From the NCBI RefSeq assembly GCF_008017825.1, contig NZ_VRLS01000010.1, positions 1 through 64,000 of the forward strand: a stretch of 64,000 nt of DNA, given 5' to 3'. Source of the stretch: Mesonia sp008017825. Its GTDB lineage: Bacteria > Bacteroidota > Bacteroidia > Flavobacteriales > Flavobacteriaceae. Below are positions 42,871-50,061 of the stretch, piece by piece. Both the position numbers and the translations under genes were made by a program. Below the pieces are notes generated by a model. That model was not told where the DNA came from. It did not search any database and saw only the letters and a program-made list of their open reading frames with translations. Each line of letters starts with the position of its first letter. Position 1 is the stretch's first letter.

Positions 42871-43614
42871 TTAGCAATTTAATATGTAATCTTCTAATTG
42901 TTTTAAAGAGATTCTGTTTTCATAGATGGCTTTACCAATAATTGTCCCTTCACAGCCCATTTCTGCAAGTTTGGGTAGCTCATCAAAAGTTGAAATCCCT
43001 CCTGAAGCTATTAATTTGAGTTTATTGTCTCCGCTTGAAGTGACAGTTTCTTCTAATATTTTTTTATACAAATCAAAAGAAGGACCTTCTAACATACCAT
43101 CTTTGCTAATATCTGTACAAATTACGTATTCAATTCCTTTTTCTTGGTAAGATTGAATAAAAGGAATTAACTCTTCTTTAGACTCTTCTTGCCAGCCTGA
43201 AACTGCAATCATTTCATCTTTAGCATCTGCCCCTAAAATTATTTTATCGGCTCCATATTTTTCAATCCAACTCTCAAAAATAACTTTATCTTTAACCGCA
43301 ATACTTCCTCCGGTAATTTGTTTTGCTCCACTTTCAAAAGCAATTTTAAGATCTTCATCCGATTTTAATCCGCCACCAAAATCAATATTCATTTTTGTTT
43401 TAGAGGCAATTTGTTCTAATATTTTATAATTTACAATGTGCTTACTTTTAGCGCCATCTAAATCTACTAAATGAAGATACTGAATACCGTGAGCTTCAAA
43501 CTCTTTAGCAACCTCTAGCGGATGTTCGTTATATATTTTCTTGGTATTGTAATCGCCTTTAAAAAGACGTACACATTTACCGTCTATAATGTCTATGGCT
43601 GGAATAATTCTCAT
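42871..43614 (-). CDS. hisA: ProFAR isomerase (HisA)
   Basis: Isomerises ProFAR to PRFAR (step 4 of histidine synthesis) in a TIM barrel. The 247 residues show IPAIDIIDGKCVRLFKGDY with the catalytic D8, IDFGGGLKSDED, the second aspartate in CTDISKDGMLEGPS, and the phosphate loop LIASGGIS. Between the helix LYKKILEE and KLIASGG lies an unusual stretch TVTSSGDNK, encoded by repeat-like DNA (43027-43046); it appears to add about eight residues at a surface loop. The enzyme should still be active because catalytic motifs are intact. Confidence 0.94.
   Translation of the reverse strand: MRIIPAIDIIDGKCVRLFKGDYNTKKIYNEHPLEVAKEFEAHGIQYLHLVDLDGAKSKHIVNYKILEQIASKTKMNIDFGGGLKSDEDLKIAFESGAKQITGGSIAVKDKVIFESWIEKYGADKIILGADAKDEMIAVSGWQEESKEELIPFIQSYQEKGIEYVICTDISKDGMLEGPSFDLYKKILEETVTSSGDNKLKLIASGGISTFDELPKLAEMGCEGTIIGKAIYENRISLKQLEDYILNC
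43027..43046. repeat. Repeat-like segment inside hisA
   Basis: GTCTCCGCTTGAAGTGACAG within hisA resembles the intergenic segment at 42831-42848 (GACTCCGCTTAAAGTGAC). In the hisA frame it encodes the middle of TVTSSGDNK, next to a loop before the C-terminal phosphate-binding motif. Confidence 0.5.
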
Positions 43615-43648
43615 TGTATTTAAGCTTTAAGCTAACAGCAAATAGTTA

Positions 43649-44230
43649 TTAGCTTGTTAAAAAATTCTCTAATATCTTTTCACCAGCATTACTACTTTTC
43701 TCTGGATGAAATTGAACCCCGTAAAAATTGTCTTTTTGTAATGCAGAAACATAAGGAACATCATACGTAGTTTCTGCTATCATTTCTGAACATTTTTCAG
43801 CATAAAAACTGTGTACCAAATACATAAATTCATCTTCTTTAATTCCATTGAATAAATCTGATTTTAATTTACTAATTTGATTCCACCCAATTTGCGGAAC
43901 TTTTACTTGGTTTGAAAAACGTTTTACTTTAACATGAAAAATACCAAGTCCGTTTGTATCTCCTTCTTCAGAATGTTGACACATTAATTGCATTCCCAAA
44001 CAAATACCCAAAACTGGTTGTTTTAACTGCGGAATTAATTGATCTAATCCTGTTTCTTTTAGCATTTTCATAGCACTACTCGCCTCTCCTACTCCTGGAA
44101 AAATCACTTTATCTGCTTGCAGAATTTCTTCTACATTATGAGATAAAACTGCCTCAAAACCTAAGCGTTGAATAGCAAATTTTATGCTCTGTATATTACC
44201 TGCTCCGTAATTAATAATGACTATTTTCAT
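43649..44230 (-). CDS. hisH: Imidazole glycerol phosphate synthase subunit HisH
   Basis: The glutaminase subunit that supplies ammonia to HisF. The 193 residues form a class I amidotransferase: MKIVIINYGAGNIQSIKFAIQRLG at the start, the nucleophile cysteine in VLGICLGMQLM (about 77-87) and the His/Glu pair in GVQFHPEKS. It is separated from hisA by 34 bases and from hisB by 72 bases. Confidence 0.95.
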   Translation of the reverse strand: MKIVIINYGAGNIQSIKFAIQRLGFEAVLSHNVEEILQADKVIFPGVGEASSAMKMLKETGLDQLIPQLKQPVLGICLGMQLMCQHSEEGDTNGLGIFHVKVKRFSNQVKVPQIGWNQISKLKSDLFNGIKEDEFMYLVHSFYAEKCSEMIAETTYDVPYVSALQKDNFYGVQFHPEKSSNAGEKILENFLTS

Positions 44231-44302
44231 TTTCTATTGGTAATTGATAGTTAGAATTGAGTATTGGAATACTAACTACTCAATACTTTATACTCTGTTC
44301 TG

Positions 44303-45442
44303 TTATAACATTCCTTTGGTAGAAGGTAAAATCATTTTTTCTGAATCTCGTTTTACAGCTACTTTTATAGCCTTAGCAAAAGCTTTATAAATAGCTTCTA
44401 TTTTATGATGCTCGTTGGTTCCTTCTGCTTTTACATTTAGGTTTGCTTTGGCTCCATCTGTAAAAGATTTAAAGAAGTGATAAAACATTTCTGTTGGCAT
44501 TTTACCTATCATTTCTCGTTTAAAATCGGCATCCCAAACTAGCCAATTTCTACCTCCAAAATCTATGGCTACTTGTGCTAAACAATCATCCATTGGTAAG
44601 CAGAAACCGTAGCGTTCAATACCTAATTTGTTACCCAGAGCTTTACTAAACACTTCTCCCAATGCAATGGCAGTATCTTCTATAGTGTGATGCTCATCTA
44701 CTTCTAAATCTCCTTGTACATTAATTGTTAAATCCATTTGACCGTGACGAGCAATTTGATCTAACATATGATCAAAAAAAGCAATACCTGTTTCAATTTT
44801 ACTTTTCCCCGTTCCATCTAAATTCAACTCAATAAAAATATCTGTTTCATTGGTTTTTCTAGAAATTTGAGCGGTTCTATCACTCAATTTTAAAAACTCA
44901 TAAATCTCTTTCCAAGAGTTAGTTTCTAATGCTATGGCATTTTCTACCTTACTTTTATCATTTTTAATTTCATCTGCACCTAATTCTACGTGAGTGTTAA
45001 TAAAAATTCCTTTTCCTCCAAAATTGTAAGCAAATTCAACATCTGTTAAACGATCGCCTACCATAAAAGAATTCTTTAAATCATACTTTCCCTCTTCTAA
45101 ATATCCTTTTTGTTGTAGTAAACCAATATTTGGTTTTCTAGTTTCTGCATTATCTTTAGCAAAAGTTTTGTCAATTAAACTTTCTTTAAATGTTGCTCCT
45201 TCATTAGCAAATACGTTTTCTATAAAATTTTGAATTGGCCAAAATTCTTTTTCAGGAAAACTATCGGTTCCTAAACCGTCTTGGTTAGTTACCATCACTA
45301 ATTCAAAATCTAACTCTTTTGCAATTTTAGAAACATAGTAAATAGCCTCTGGATAAAATTCTAATTTTTCTAATCTATCTACCTGGTAGTCTTCTGGTTC
45401 TATAATTAAAGTACCATCACGATCTATAAAAAGTATTTTTTT
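44303..45442 (-). CDS. hisB: Bifunctional histidinol-phosphatase / imidazoleglycerol-phosphate dehydratase
   Basis: Catalyses the dehydration (step 6) and dephosphorylation (step 8) of the pathway. The N-terminal HAD domain (about 1-165) has FIDRDGTLI with D8 and D10, VMVTNQDGLGT and FMVGDRLTDVEFA. The C-terminal HisB domain (about 190-379) has AFFDHMLDQIARHG, DEHHTIEDTAIALGE and GTNEHHKIEAIYKAFAKA, with the metal-binding HH pairs. The start MKKILFIDRDGT at 45442 gives 379 residues; an upstream extension to 45472 (MGSHPKKIK) would read into the repeat region and is not favoured. Confidence 0.94.
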   Translation of the reverse strand, partial: KKILFIDRDGTLIIEPEDYQVDRLEKLEFYPEAIYYVSKIAKELDFELVMVTNQDGLGTDSFPEKEFWPIQNFIENVFANEGATFKESLIDKTFAKDNAETRKPNIGLLQQKGYLEEGKYDLKNSFMVGDRLTDVEFAYNFGGKGIFINTHVELGADEIKNDKSKVENAIALETNSWKEIYEFLKLSDRTAQISRKTNETDIFIELNLDGTGKSKIETGIAFFDHMLDQIARHGQMDLTINVQGDLEVDEHHTIEDTAIALGEVFSKALGNKLGIERYGFCLPMDDCLAQVAIDFGGRNWLVWDADFKREMIGKMPTEMFYHFFKSFTDGAKANLNVKAEGTNEHHKIEAIYKAFAKAIKVAVKRDSEKMILPSTKGML

Positions 45443-45460
45443 CATTTTTATTTTCTTTGG

Positions 45461-45489
45461 ATGAGATCCCAAATCAAGTTTGGGATGAC
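45461..45489. repeat. Hairpin element in the hisB-hisC gap
   Basis: One inverted copy: ATGAGATCCCAAATC then AAGTTTGGGATGAC. The stem is CCCAAA/TTTGGG. It occupies most of the short gap between hisC and hisB. Confidence 0.8.
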
Positions 45490-45493
45490 ATAT

Positions 45494-46546
45494 TTATTTA
45501 TCTAAAGTTTGTAAAACTTCTATTAACTTCTTATTTTCTTGTTTTGTACCCACAGTAAAACGCAATGTATTTTCACATAGAGGCTGATTAGTTCTATTTC
45601 TAATCACAATACCTTTTTCTAACAATTGATTGTATCTTTTAGTAGCGTCATCTACTTTTACCAATACAAAATTAGCATCTGTAGTGTAAACCTTTTCTAT
45701 AAAACCTATTTGCCCCAAATTAGAGATCATTTTTTCTCTTTCAGTGATAATAGTTTCTACTTCATTAAAAACTTCATCAACCGCTAAAACACGCTCTAAA
45801 GCTTTTTGTTGAGTTAATTCATTAACATTATAAGGAGGTTTTATTTTATTTAAAACTGAAATTATTTCCGCGGAAGCATAACAAACGCCTAACCTTACTC
45901 CTGCCATCCCATATGCTTTAGATAGCGTTTGAGTAATAATAATATTTGGGTAAATATCTAAGAAGTTAATCCAACTTTCATAAGAAGAGAAATCAATATA
46001 TGCTTCATCTATTACTATAATTCCATTAAAATTTTCAATTAAAGTTTTAATAGATCGTGCATCAAATGCATTTCCTGTTGGGTTGTTAGGGTTACAAATA
46101 AAAATAAGCTTTGTAGTTTCTGTAACTGCATTTAGAATTGATTTTATATCTAATTCATAATCTACAGTAAGTAAAACTTCTTTATTTTCTACATTATTAA
46201 TACCTGCTAAGACGTTGTACATTCCGTAAGTTGGCGGCAACGTAAGGATGTTATCTATTTGAGGTTCACAAAATGCTCTGAAAATTAAATCTAACACTTC
46301 ATCACTACCATTACCTAATAAAACTTGCTCTGTTTTTAGGTTTTTCAGTTTTGCTAAAGCCAATTTTAAATCACGCTGTTGCGGATCTGGATAACGATTT
46401 ATTCCGTTTTCAAACGGATTTTCATTTGCATCTAAAAAAACCATATCTGTTCCGTTGGCTTTATATTCATCTCTTGCTGATGAATATGGTTTTAGCTTTT
46501 GAACGTTAGCACGTACCAGATTTTGTATATTGAAAATTTTATTCAT
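45494..46546 (-). CDS. hisC: Histidinol-phosphate aminotransferase
   Basis: A PLP enzyme that forms histidinol phosphate from imidazole acetol phosphate and glutamate (step 7). The 350 residues start MNKIFNIQNLVRANVQKLKPYSSA and carry DANENPFENG, GNGSDEVLDLIFRAF, FICNPNNPTGN, DEAYIDFSSYESW and the PLP lysine in TQTLSKAYGMAGVRLG. YASAEII near residue 225 is encoded by the recurring TTCCGCGGAA palindrome (45868-45877). I use the ATG at 46546; the extension to 46582 is not conserved. Confidence 0.94.
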   Translation of the reverse strand: MNKIFNIQNLVRANVQKLKPYSSARDEYKANGTDMVFLDANENPFENGINRYPDPQQRDLKLALAKLKNLKTEQVLLGNGSDEVLDLIFRAFCEPQIDNILTLPPTYGMYNVLAGINNVENKEVLLTVDYELDIKSILNAVTETTKLIFICNPNNPTGNAFDARSIKTLIENFNGIIVIDEAYIDFSSYESWINFLDIYPNIIITQTLSKAYGMAGVRLGVCYASAEIISVLNKIKPPYNVNELTQQKALERVLAVDEVFNEVETIITEREKMISNLGQIGFIEKVYTTDANFVLVKVDDATKRYNQLLEKGIVIRNRTNQPLCENTLRFTVGTKQENKKLIEVLQTLDK

Positions 46547-46564
46547 TTTTAATCTATACTTGGT

Positions 46565-46595
46565 GATGAGATACTGAAACAAGTTCAGTATGACG
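46565..46595. repeat. Hairpin element in the hisC-hisD gap
   Basis: One inverted copy: GATGAGATACTGAAAC then AAGTTCAGTATGACG, with stem ACTGAA/TTCAGT. The stem differs from those of other copies but stays complementary. Confidence 0.8.
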
Positions 46596-46626
46596 TTTTA
46601 TTTAAAGTTTTCTCTATATTATTGCC

Positions 46627-47910
46627 TTACTCCAAACTCTTTAATCTTAAAGTTACAGCATTTTTATGCGCTTGCAAACCTTCTGCTTCTGCCATTAATT
46701 CAATAGCCTTCCCTATAGTTTTAATTCCATTTTCATCAATTTTTTGAAAAGTCATACTCTTCTGAAAACTGTCTAAATTTACACCACCATATTGTCTAGC
46801 GTAAGCATTAGTTGGTAACGTATGGTTAGTACCTGAAGCATAATCTCCAGCACTTTCTGGTGTATAATTACCAATGAATACAGAACCTGCATTTTCAATT
46901 CCATCAACAAAAAACTCTTCGTTTTCTGCAACTACAATAAAATGTTCTGGAGCATATTGATTAATTAAGTTTAAAGCTTCTTCATCGTCTTTCACCAAGA
47001 TAAGTTTAGAATTTTCAATAGCTTTAGTAGCAATTTCTTTTCTTGGCAATTTTTCTAATTGACTTTGTACTTCTTTCTCTACACTCTTTAAAATCTCTTC
47101 AGAAGTAGTTACCAAAATCACTTGACTATCTGCACCGTGTTCTGCTTGAGAAAGTAAATCTGACGCCACAAAACTTGCATTAGCGGTTTCATCTGCAAAA
47201 ACTAATAATTCTGAAGGTCCAGCTGGCATATCTATAGCAACATCAAACCTTGTAGCTAATTGCTTTGCCACAGTAACAAATTGATTACCTGGTCCGAAAA
47301 TTTTATAAACTTTAGGAATACTTTCTGTACCAAATGTCATTCCTGCGATTGCCTGAATACCGCCAACTTTAAATATTTTAGTAACTCCGCATAGGTTTGC
47401 AGTGTATAAAATAGCTGGATTTATTTTCCCTTCTTTATTGGGTGGTGTACATAATACAATCTCTTTACAACCTGCTAAATTAGCTGGTATAGCTAGCATT
47501 AAAATTGTTGAAAATAAAGGTGCTGAACCACCTGGAATATATAAACCCACTTTTTGAATAGCCCGTTTTTCTTGCCAGCATTTTACACCACTTTGCGTCT
47601 CAACTTCTACTTTATCTGTTTTTTGAGCCAAATGAAATTTGGTAATGTTTTCTTTAGCAAGTTGTATTGCATTCTTTAACTCGGTAGAAATTTCTTTTCC
47701 TGCTTGTTCAATTTCTTCTACAGAAACTTCAATATTACTTATAGAAGTACCATCAAACAAACCTGTATATTTTGCAATAGCTTGATTTCCTTTTGCTTTT
47801 ACTTCTGTAAAAATCTCGTTAACCGTTGCCTCAATATCATCTATGGTCTGTGTTGGTCTTTTTAAAACTTCTTGCCAATTTTCTTGAAGCGGATTTTTTA
47901 TGATTTTCAT
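46627..47910 (-). CDS. hisD: Histidinol dehydrogenase
   Basis: Zinc enzyme that oxidises L-histidinol to L-histidine in two NAD-dependent steps (steps 9-10). The 427 residues show GLYIPGGSAPLFSTILMLAIPA, CTPPNKEGKINPAILYTA, GGIQAIAGMTFGT, the metal-site SQAEHGADSQVILVT, and EHFIVVAENEE with GNYTPESAGDYASGTNHTLPT. Length fits the family. It lies between hairpin-containing gaps of 80 bases (to hisC) and 233 bases (to hisG). Confidence 0.95.
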   Translation of the reverse strand: MKIIKNPLQENWQEVLKRPTQTIDDIEATVNEIFTEVKAKGNQAIAKYTGLFDGTSISNIEVSVEEIEQAGKEISTELKNAIQLAKENITKFHLAQKTDKVEVETQSGVKCWQEKRAIQKVGLYIPGGSAPLFSTILMLAIPANLAGCKEIVLCTPPNKEGKINPAILYTANLCGVTKIFKVGGIQAIAGMTFGTESIPKVYKIFGPGNQFVTVAKQLATRFDVAIDMPAGPSELLVFADETANASFVASDLLSQAEHGADSQVILVTTSEEILKSVEKEVQSQLEKLPRKEIATKAIENSKLILVKDDEEALNLINQYAPEHFIVVAENEEFFVDGIENAGSVFIGNYTPESAGDYASGTNHTLPTNAYARQYGGVNLDSFQKSMTFQKIDENGIKTIGKAIELMAEAEGLQAHKNAVTLRLKSLE

Positions 47911-47924
47911 ATTTATATTTTTTA

Positions 47925-47950
47925 CCTCTCGACTTTTTTCGAGATGACAG
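47925..47950. repeat. Short inverted repeat in the hisG-hisD gap
   Basis: CCTCTCGACTTTTTTCGAGA followed by TGACAG: a CTCGA/TCGAG stem around a T-rich loop, related to the second repeat family (42825-42848). Position close behind hisG and before hisD makes it part of the inter-gene repeat cluster. Confidence 0.55.
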
Positions 47951-47971
47951 ACTATATTTATTTTATTGCTT

Positions 47972-48058
47972 CTTCATCCCGGACCTGATTCCGGATCTCA
48001 TCTATCTTATTTCAATTTTATATCGCTGATGTGATGCTGAATCAAGTTCAGCATGACG
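47972..48058. repeat. Alternating hairpin pair in the hisG-hisD gap
   Basis: A direct copy at 47972-48001 (CTTCATCCCGGA, CCTGATT, CCGGATCTCAT) is followed by an inverted copy at 48033-48058 (GATGCTGAATC, AAGTTCAGCATGACG). Start-to-start spacing is 61 bases. The first stem is CCGGA/TCCGG, again different from but as complementary as the other copies. Confidence 0.85.
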
Positions 48059-48104
48059 CATCTAATTTTTTTATTTATGAATTTATACCTAATACAAGAA
48101 CACA

Positions 48105-48125
48105 ATTCGACACGCTCAGTGTGAC
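48105..48125. repeat. Short repeat of the second family
   Basis: ATTCGACACGCTCAGTGTGAC, with a CACGCTCAGTGTG inverted core (CAC and GTG arms). It resembles in style the CTCGACTCCGCTT segment at 42825 and lies just before the hisG stop codon. Confidence 0.4.
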
Positions 48126-48143
48126 AATTCAGCTAAATAAATT

Positions 48144-49001
48144 TTACAACACCATTTTTTCTATTGGACAAATAAGGATTCCTTCTGCTCCGTTATTTTT
48201 TAGCTCATCAATTACTTCCCAAAAAGCTTCTTCATTAATAACCGAGTGTAAAGAACTCCAACCTTCTTCTGCAAGTGGTAAAACTGTTGGACTCTTCATA
48301 CCTGGTAATATTTTTATAATATCTTCAATCTTATTATTAGGAGCATTCAGCAAAACATATTTAGAAGTTCTTGCTTTTAAAACCGATTGAATTCTGAATT
48401 GTAATTTCTCTGAAATTTCATTTGCTTCTGCAGATATTTTAGGAGAAACTGCTAAAACAGCTTCGCTAGTTAAAATTTGTTCTACTTCCTTTAAATTATT
48501 TTTAAATAAAGTACTACCGCTAGAAACAATATCTACAATAGCATCTGCCAAACCAATACTTGGGACAATCTCTACAGAGCCCGATATTTGGTGTAAATCT
48601 GCTGTAATATTTTGTTTAGCTAAGTAGTTTTTTACGGTATTTGGATAAGAAGTTGCAATTTTTTTTCCTTTTAAATCTTGAATATCATTATAGGTTTGTT
48701 CCTTAGGTATTGCGATAGAAACTTTACATTTAGAAAAACCTAGCTTTTCTATAATTTGTAAATCTTGACCTTTTTCTATTAATAAATTTTCACCTACAAT
48801 AGCAATATCTACCACTCCATCTCTTAAATATTGAGGAATATCTCCATTTCTTAAATATAGAACTTCTAAAGGGAAATTACGAGCAGATGCTTTAAGCTGC
48901 TCCTTCCCGTTATCTATATAAATACCAGCTTCTTTTAATACTTTAACGGAATCTTCGTTCAATCTTCCTGACTTTTGAATCGCAATTTTTAATTTTTTCA
49001 T
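48144..49001 (-). CDS. hisG: ATP phosphoribosyltransferase, long form
   Basis: First committed enzyme of histidine synthesis, joining ATP and PRPP. The 285 residues are the long form: the catalytic domains carry IAIQKSGRLNEDS, GDIPQYLRDGVVDIAIVGENLL and ADAIVDIVSSGSTLFKNNL, which binds PRPP. The C-terminal ACT-like domain (about 213-285, PGMKSPTVLPLAEEGWSSLHS) is where histidine binds to inhibit. No HisZ partner is needed by this form. Expression is likely also controlled at transcription by the leader peptide attenuator immediately upstream. Confidence 0.95.
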   Translation of the reverse strand: MKKLKIAIQKSGRLNEDSVKVLKEAGIYIDNGKEQLKASARNFPLEVLYLRNGDIPQYLRDGVVDIAIVGENLLIEKGQDLQIIEKLGFSKCKVSIAIPKEQTYNDIQDLKGKKIATSYPNTVKNYLAKQNITADLHQISGSVEIVPSIGLADAIVDIVSSGSTLFKNNLKEVEQILTSEAVLAVSPKISAEANEISEKLQFRIQSVLKARTSKYVLLNAPNNKIEDIIKILPGMKSPTVLPLAEEGWSSLHSVINEEAFWEVIDELKNNGAEGILICPIEKMVL

Positions 49002-49043
49002 TTAGGTAAATTATAGTTTGAATAATTGCAGACAGGAAACAGA

Positions 49044-49073
49044 AAACCCGTTTGAAATTACTCAAACGGGTTT
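49044..49073 (-). terminator. Attenuator terminator in the his leader
   Basis: On the minus strand a 12-bp stem AAACCCGTTTGA / TCAAACGGGTTT with a six-base loop is followed by TTTTCTGTTT. It lies between the leader peptide and hisG. Its 5' arm overlaps CGTTTGAG, which can instead pair with CTCAAGCG inside the leader peptide coding region. Confidence 0.85.
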
Positions 49074-49106
49074 GTAAATTATTTTTGAATTACATCAAAT
49101 ACAAAA

Positions 49107-49163
49107 TCACCTCGCTTGAGCGTGGATATGAAAATGATGATGATGTAAGTTTAAATTTCTCAT
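49107..49163 (-). CDS. hisL: his leader peptide (18 residues, six His codons)
   Basis: The minus strand from 49163 reads MRNLNLHHHHFHIHAQAR then TGA, with histidine at residues 7-10, 12 and 14. Six of 18 codons for the amino acid made by the operon just downstream is the hallmark of a ribosome-mediated attenuation leader. It begins about nine bases after a TAAGTTTG promoter box, so its mRNA is almost leaderless. Its last codons carry CTCAAGCG, which can pair (one G-T wobble) with the 5' arm of the terminator at 49044-49073. Ribosome stalling at the His run would leave this pairing free and keep hisG transcribed; full translation would cover it and allow termination. Confidence 0.88.
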   Translation of the reverse strand: MRNLNLHHHHFHIHAQAR

Positions 49164-49171
49164 TGTGGGTA

Positions 49172-49179
49172 CAAACTTA
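49172..49179 (-). promoter_or_regulatory. Putative -7 box TAAGTTTG of the his operon
   Basis: The minus strand reads TAAGTTTG, a TAnnTTTG match that ends eight bases before the leader peptide ATG. I found no -33 TTG at 17-23 bases, only one at 12 bases (49192-49194). Position directly before the leader ORF supports it as the operon promoter. Confidence 0.55.
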
Positions 49180-49227
49180 GAGATTATTTTTCAAAAAAAT
49201 GGGTTTTTAGATAACTTTAGTATTTGT

Positions 49228-50043
49228 CTAATTATCACCCAATATAAGTGGCATACCATTATCTGAATTACCGATAATCACAGTTTTTGCATTATTCGAT
49301 TTAGAAAGTTCTATCGTGGCCTGAATTCCTTTTTCTTGTAATACCTTATCGGTAAGAGACTGACTTAGGATGCTATTTGCTCTAGCTTTACCTTCAGCTT
49401 CAATCTTTTGACGTTCTGCTTCTTTTGTAGCTTTCGTCAATCTAAATTCATATTCTAAAGATTCTTGCTCTTGTCTTAACTTACGCTCAATAGCATCTTT
49501 AATTGTAGTTGGTAAAGACACATCTCGCACCAATACTTCATTAACTTGTACATACTGATCTTTTAAAAGAATTTGAGTTTCTTCTAAGATTTCATTCTGT
49601 ATCGCTTCTCTTTTACTGGCATACAATTGCTCAGGACTATATCTCCCTACCACTGCTCTAGCTGCAGATCTTACAGCAGGTTTAAGTAAACGCTCAATAT
49701 ATTTTTCTCCTTTTTCTTTGTGTAATTTTCCTAAATCTGCATATTTAGGTTGAAACCAAGTTGAGGCATCTAATCTAATTTCCAATCCGTTAGAACTTAA
49801 AACTTGCATTTTTTCTTCTAAAGATTGTTGTCTTGCTTCATAAACAAAAACACTGTTCCAAGGAGCAACAAAGTGAAACCCTTCACTTAATGGCGGTTCA
49901 TCATCTACAACTCCACCATCAAAGGTTTTATAAAGTACCCCTGCCTCTCCAGAGCCAATGGTTACTGTACTTTTAAAAATTAAAATAACTACTACAATCC
50001 CAATAAATACTATTGGCAATGCTATTTTGGGTAATCTTTCCAT
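49228..50043 (-). CDS. Prohibitin/SPFH domain membrane protein
   Basis: A 271-residue protein with one N-terminal helix (about 7-24, IALPIVFIGIVVVILIF) followed by a prohibitin-type SPFH (band 7) domain: EAGVLYKTFDGGVVDDEPPLSEGFHFVAPW, RLDASTWFQP, then AARAVVGRYSPEQLYASKRE. A long coiled-coil helix rich in EAERQKIEAEGKARA follows. Such proteins form large ring assemblies that organise membrane proteases or microdomains. It is the downstream gene of a pair with the VWA-type protein, 18 bases apart. Confidence 0.88.
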   Translation of the reverse strand: MERLPKIALPIVFIGIVVVILIFKSTVTIGSGEAGVLYKTFDGGVVDDEPPLSEGFHFVAPWNSVFVYEARQQSLEEKMQVLSSNGLEIRLDASTWFQPKYADLGKLHKEKGEKYIERLLKPAVRSAARAVVGRYSPEQLYASKREAIQNEILEETQILLKDQYVQVNEVLVRDVSLPTTIKDAIERKLRQEQESLEYEFRLTKATKEAERQKIEAEGKARANSILSQSLTDKVLQEKGIQATIELSKSNNAKTVIIGNSDNGMPLILGDN

Positions 50044-50061
50044 ATTATCTTATTTATTAAT

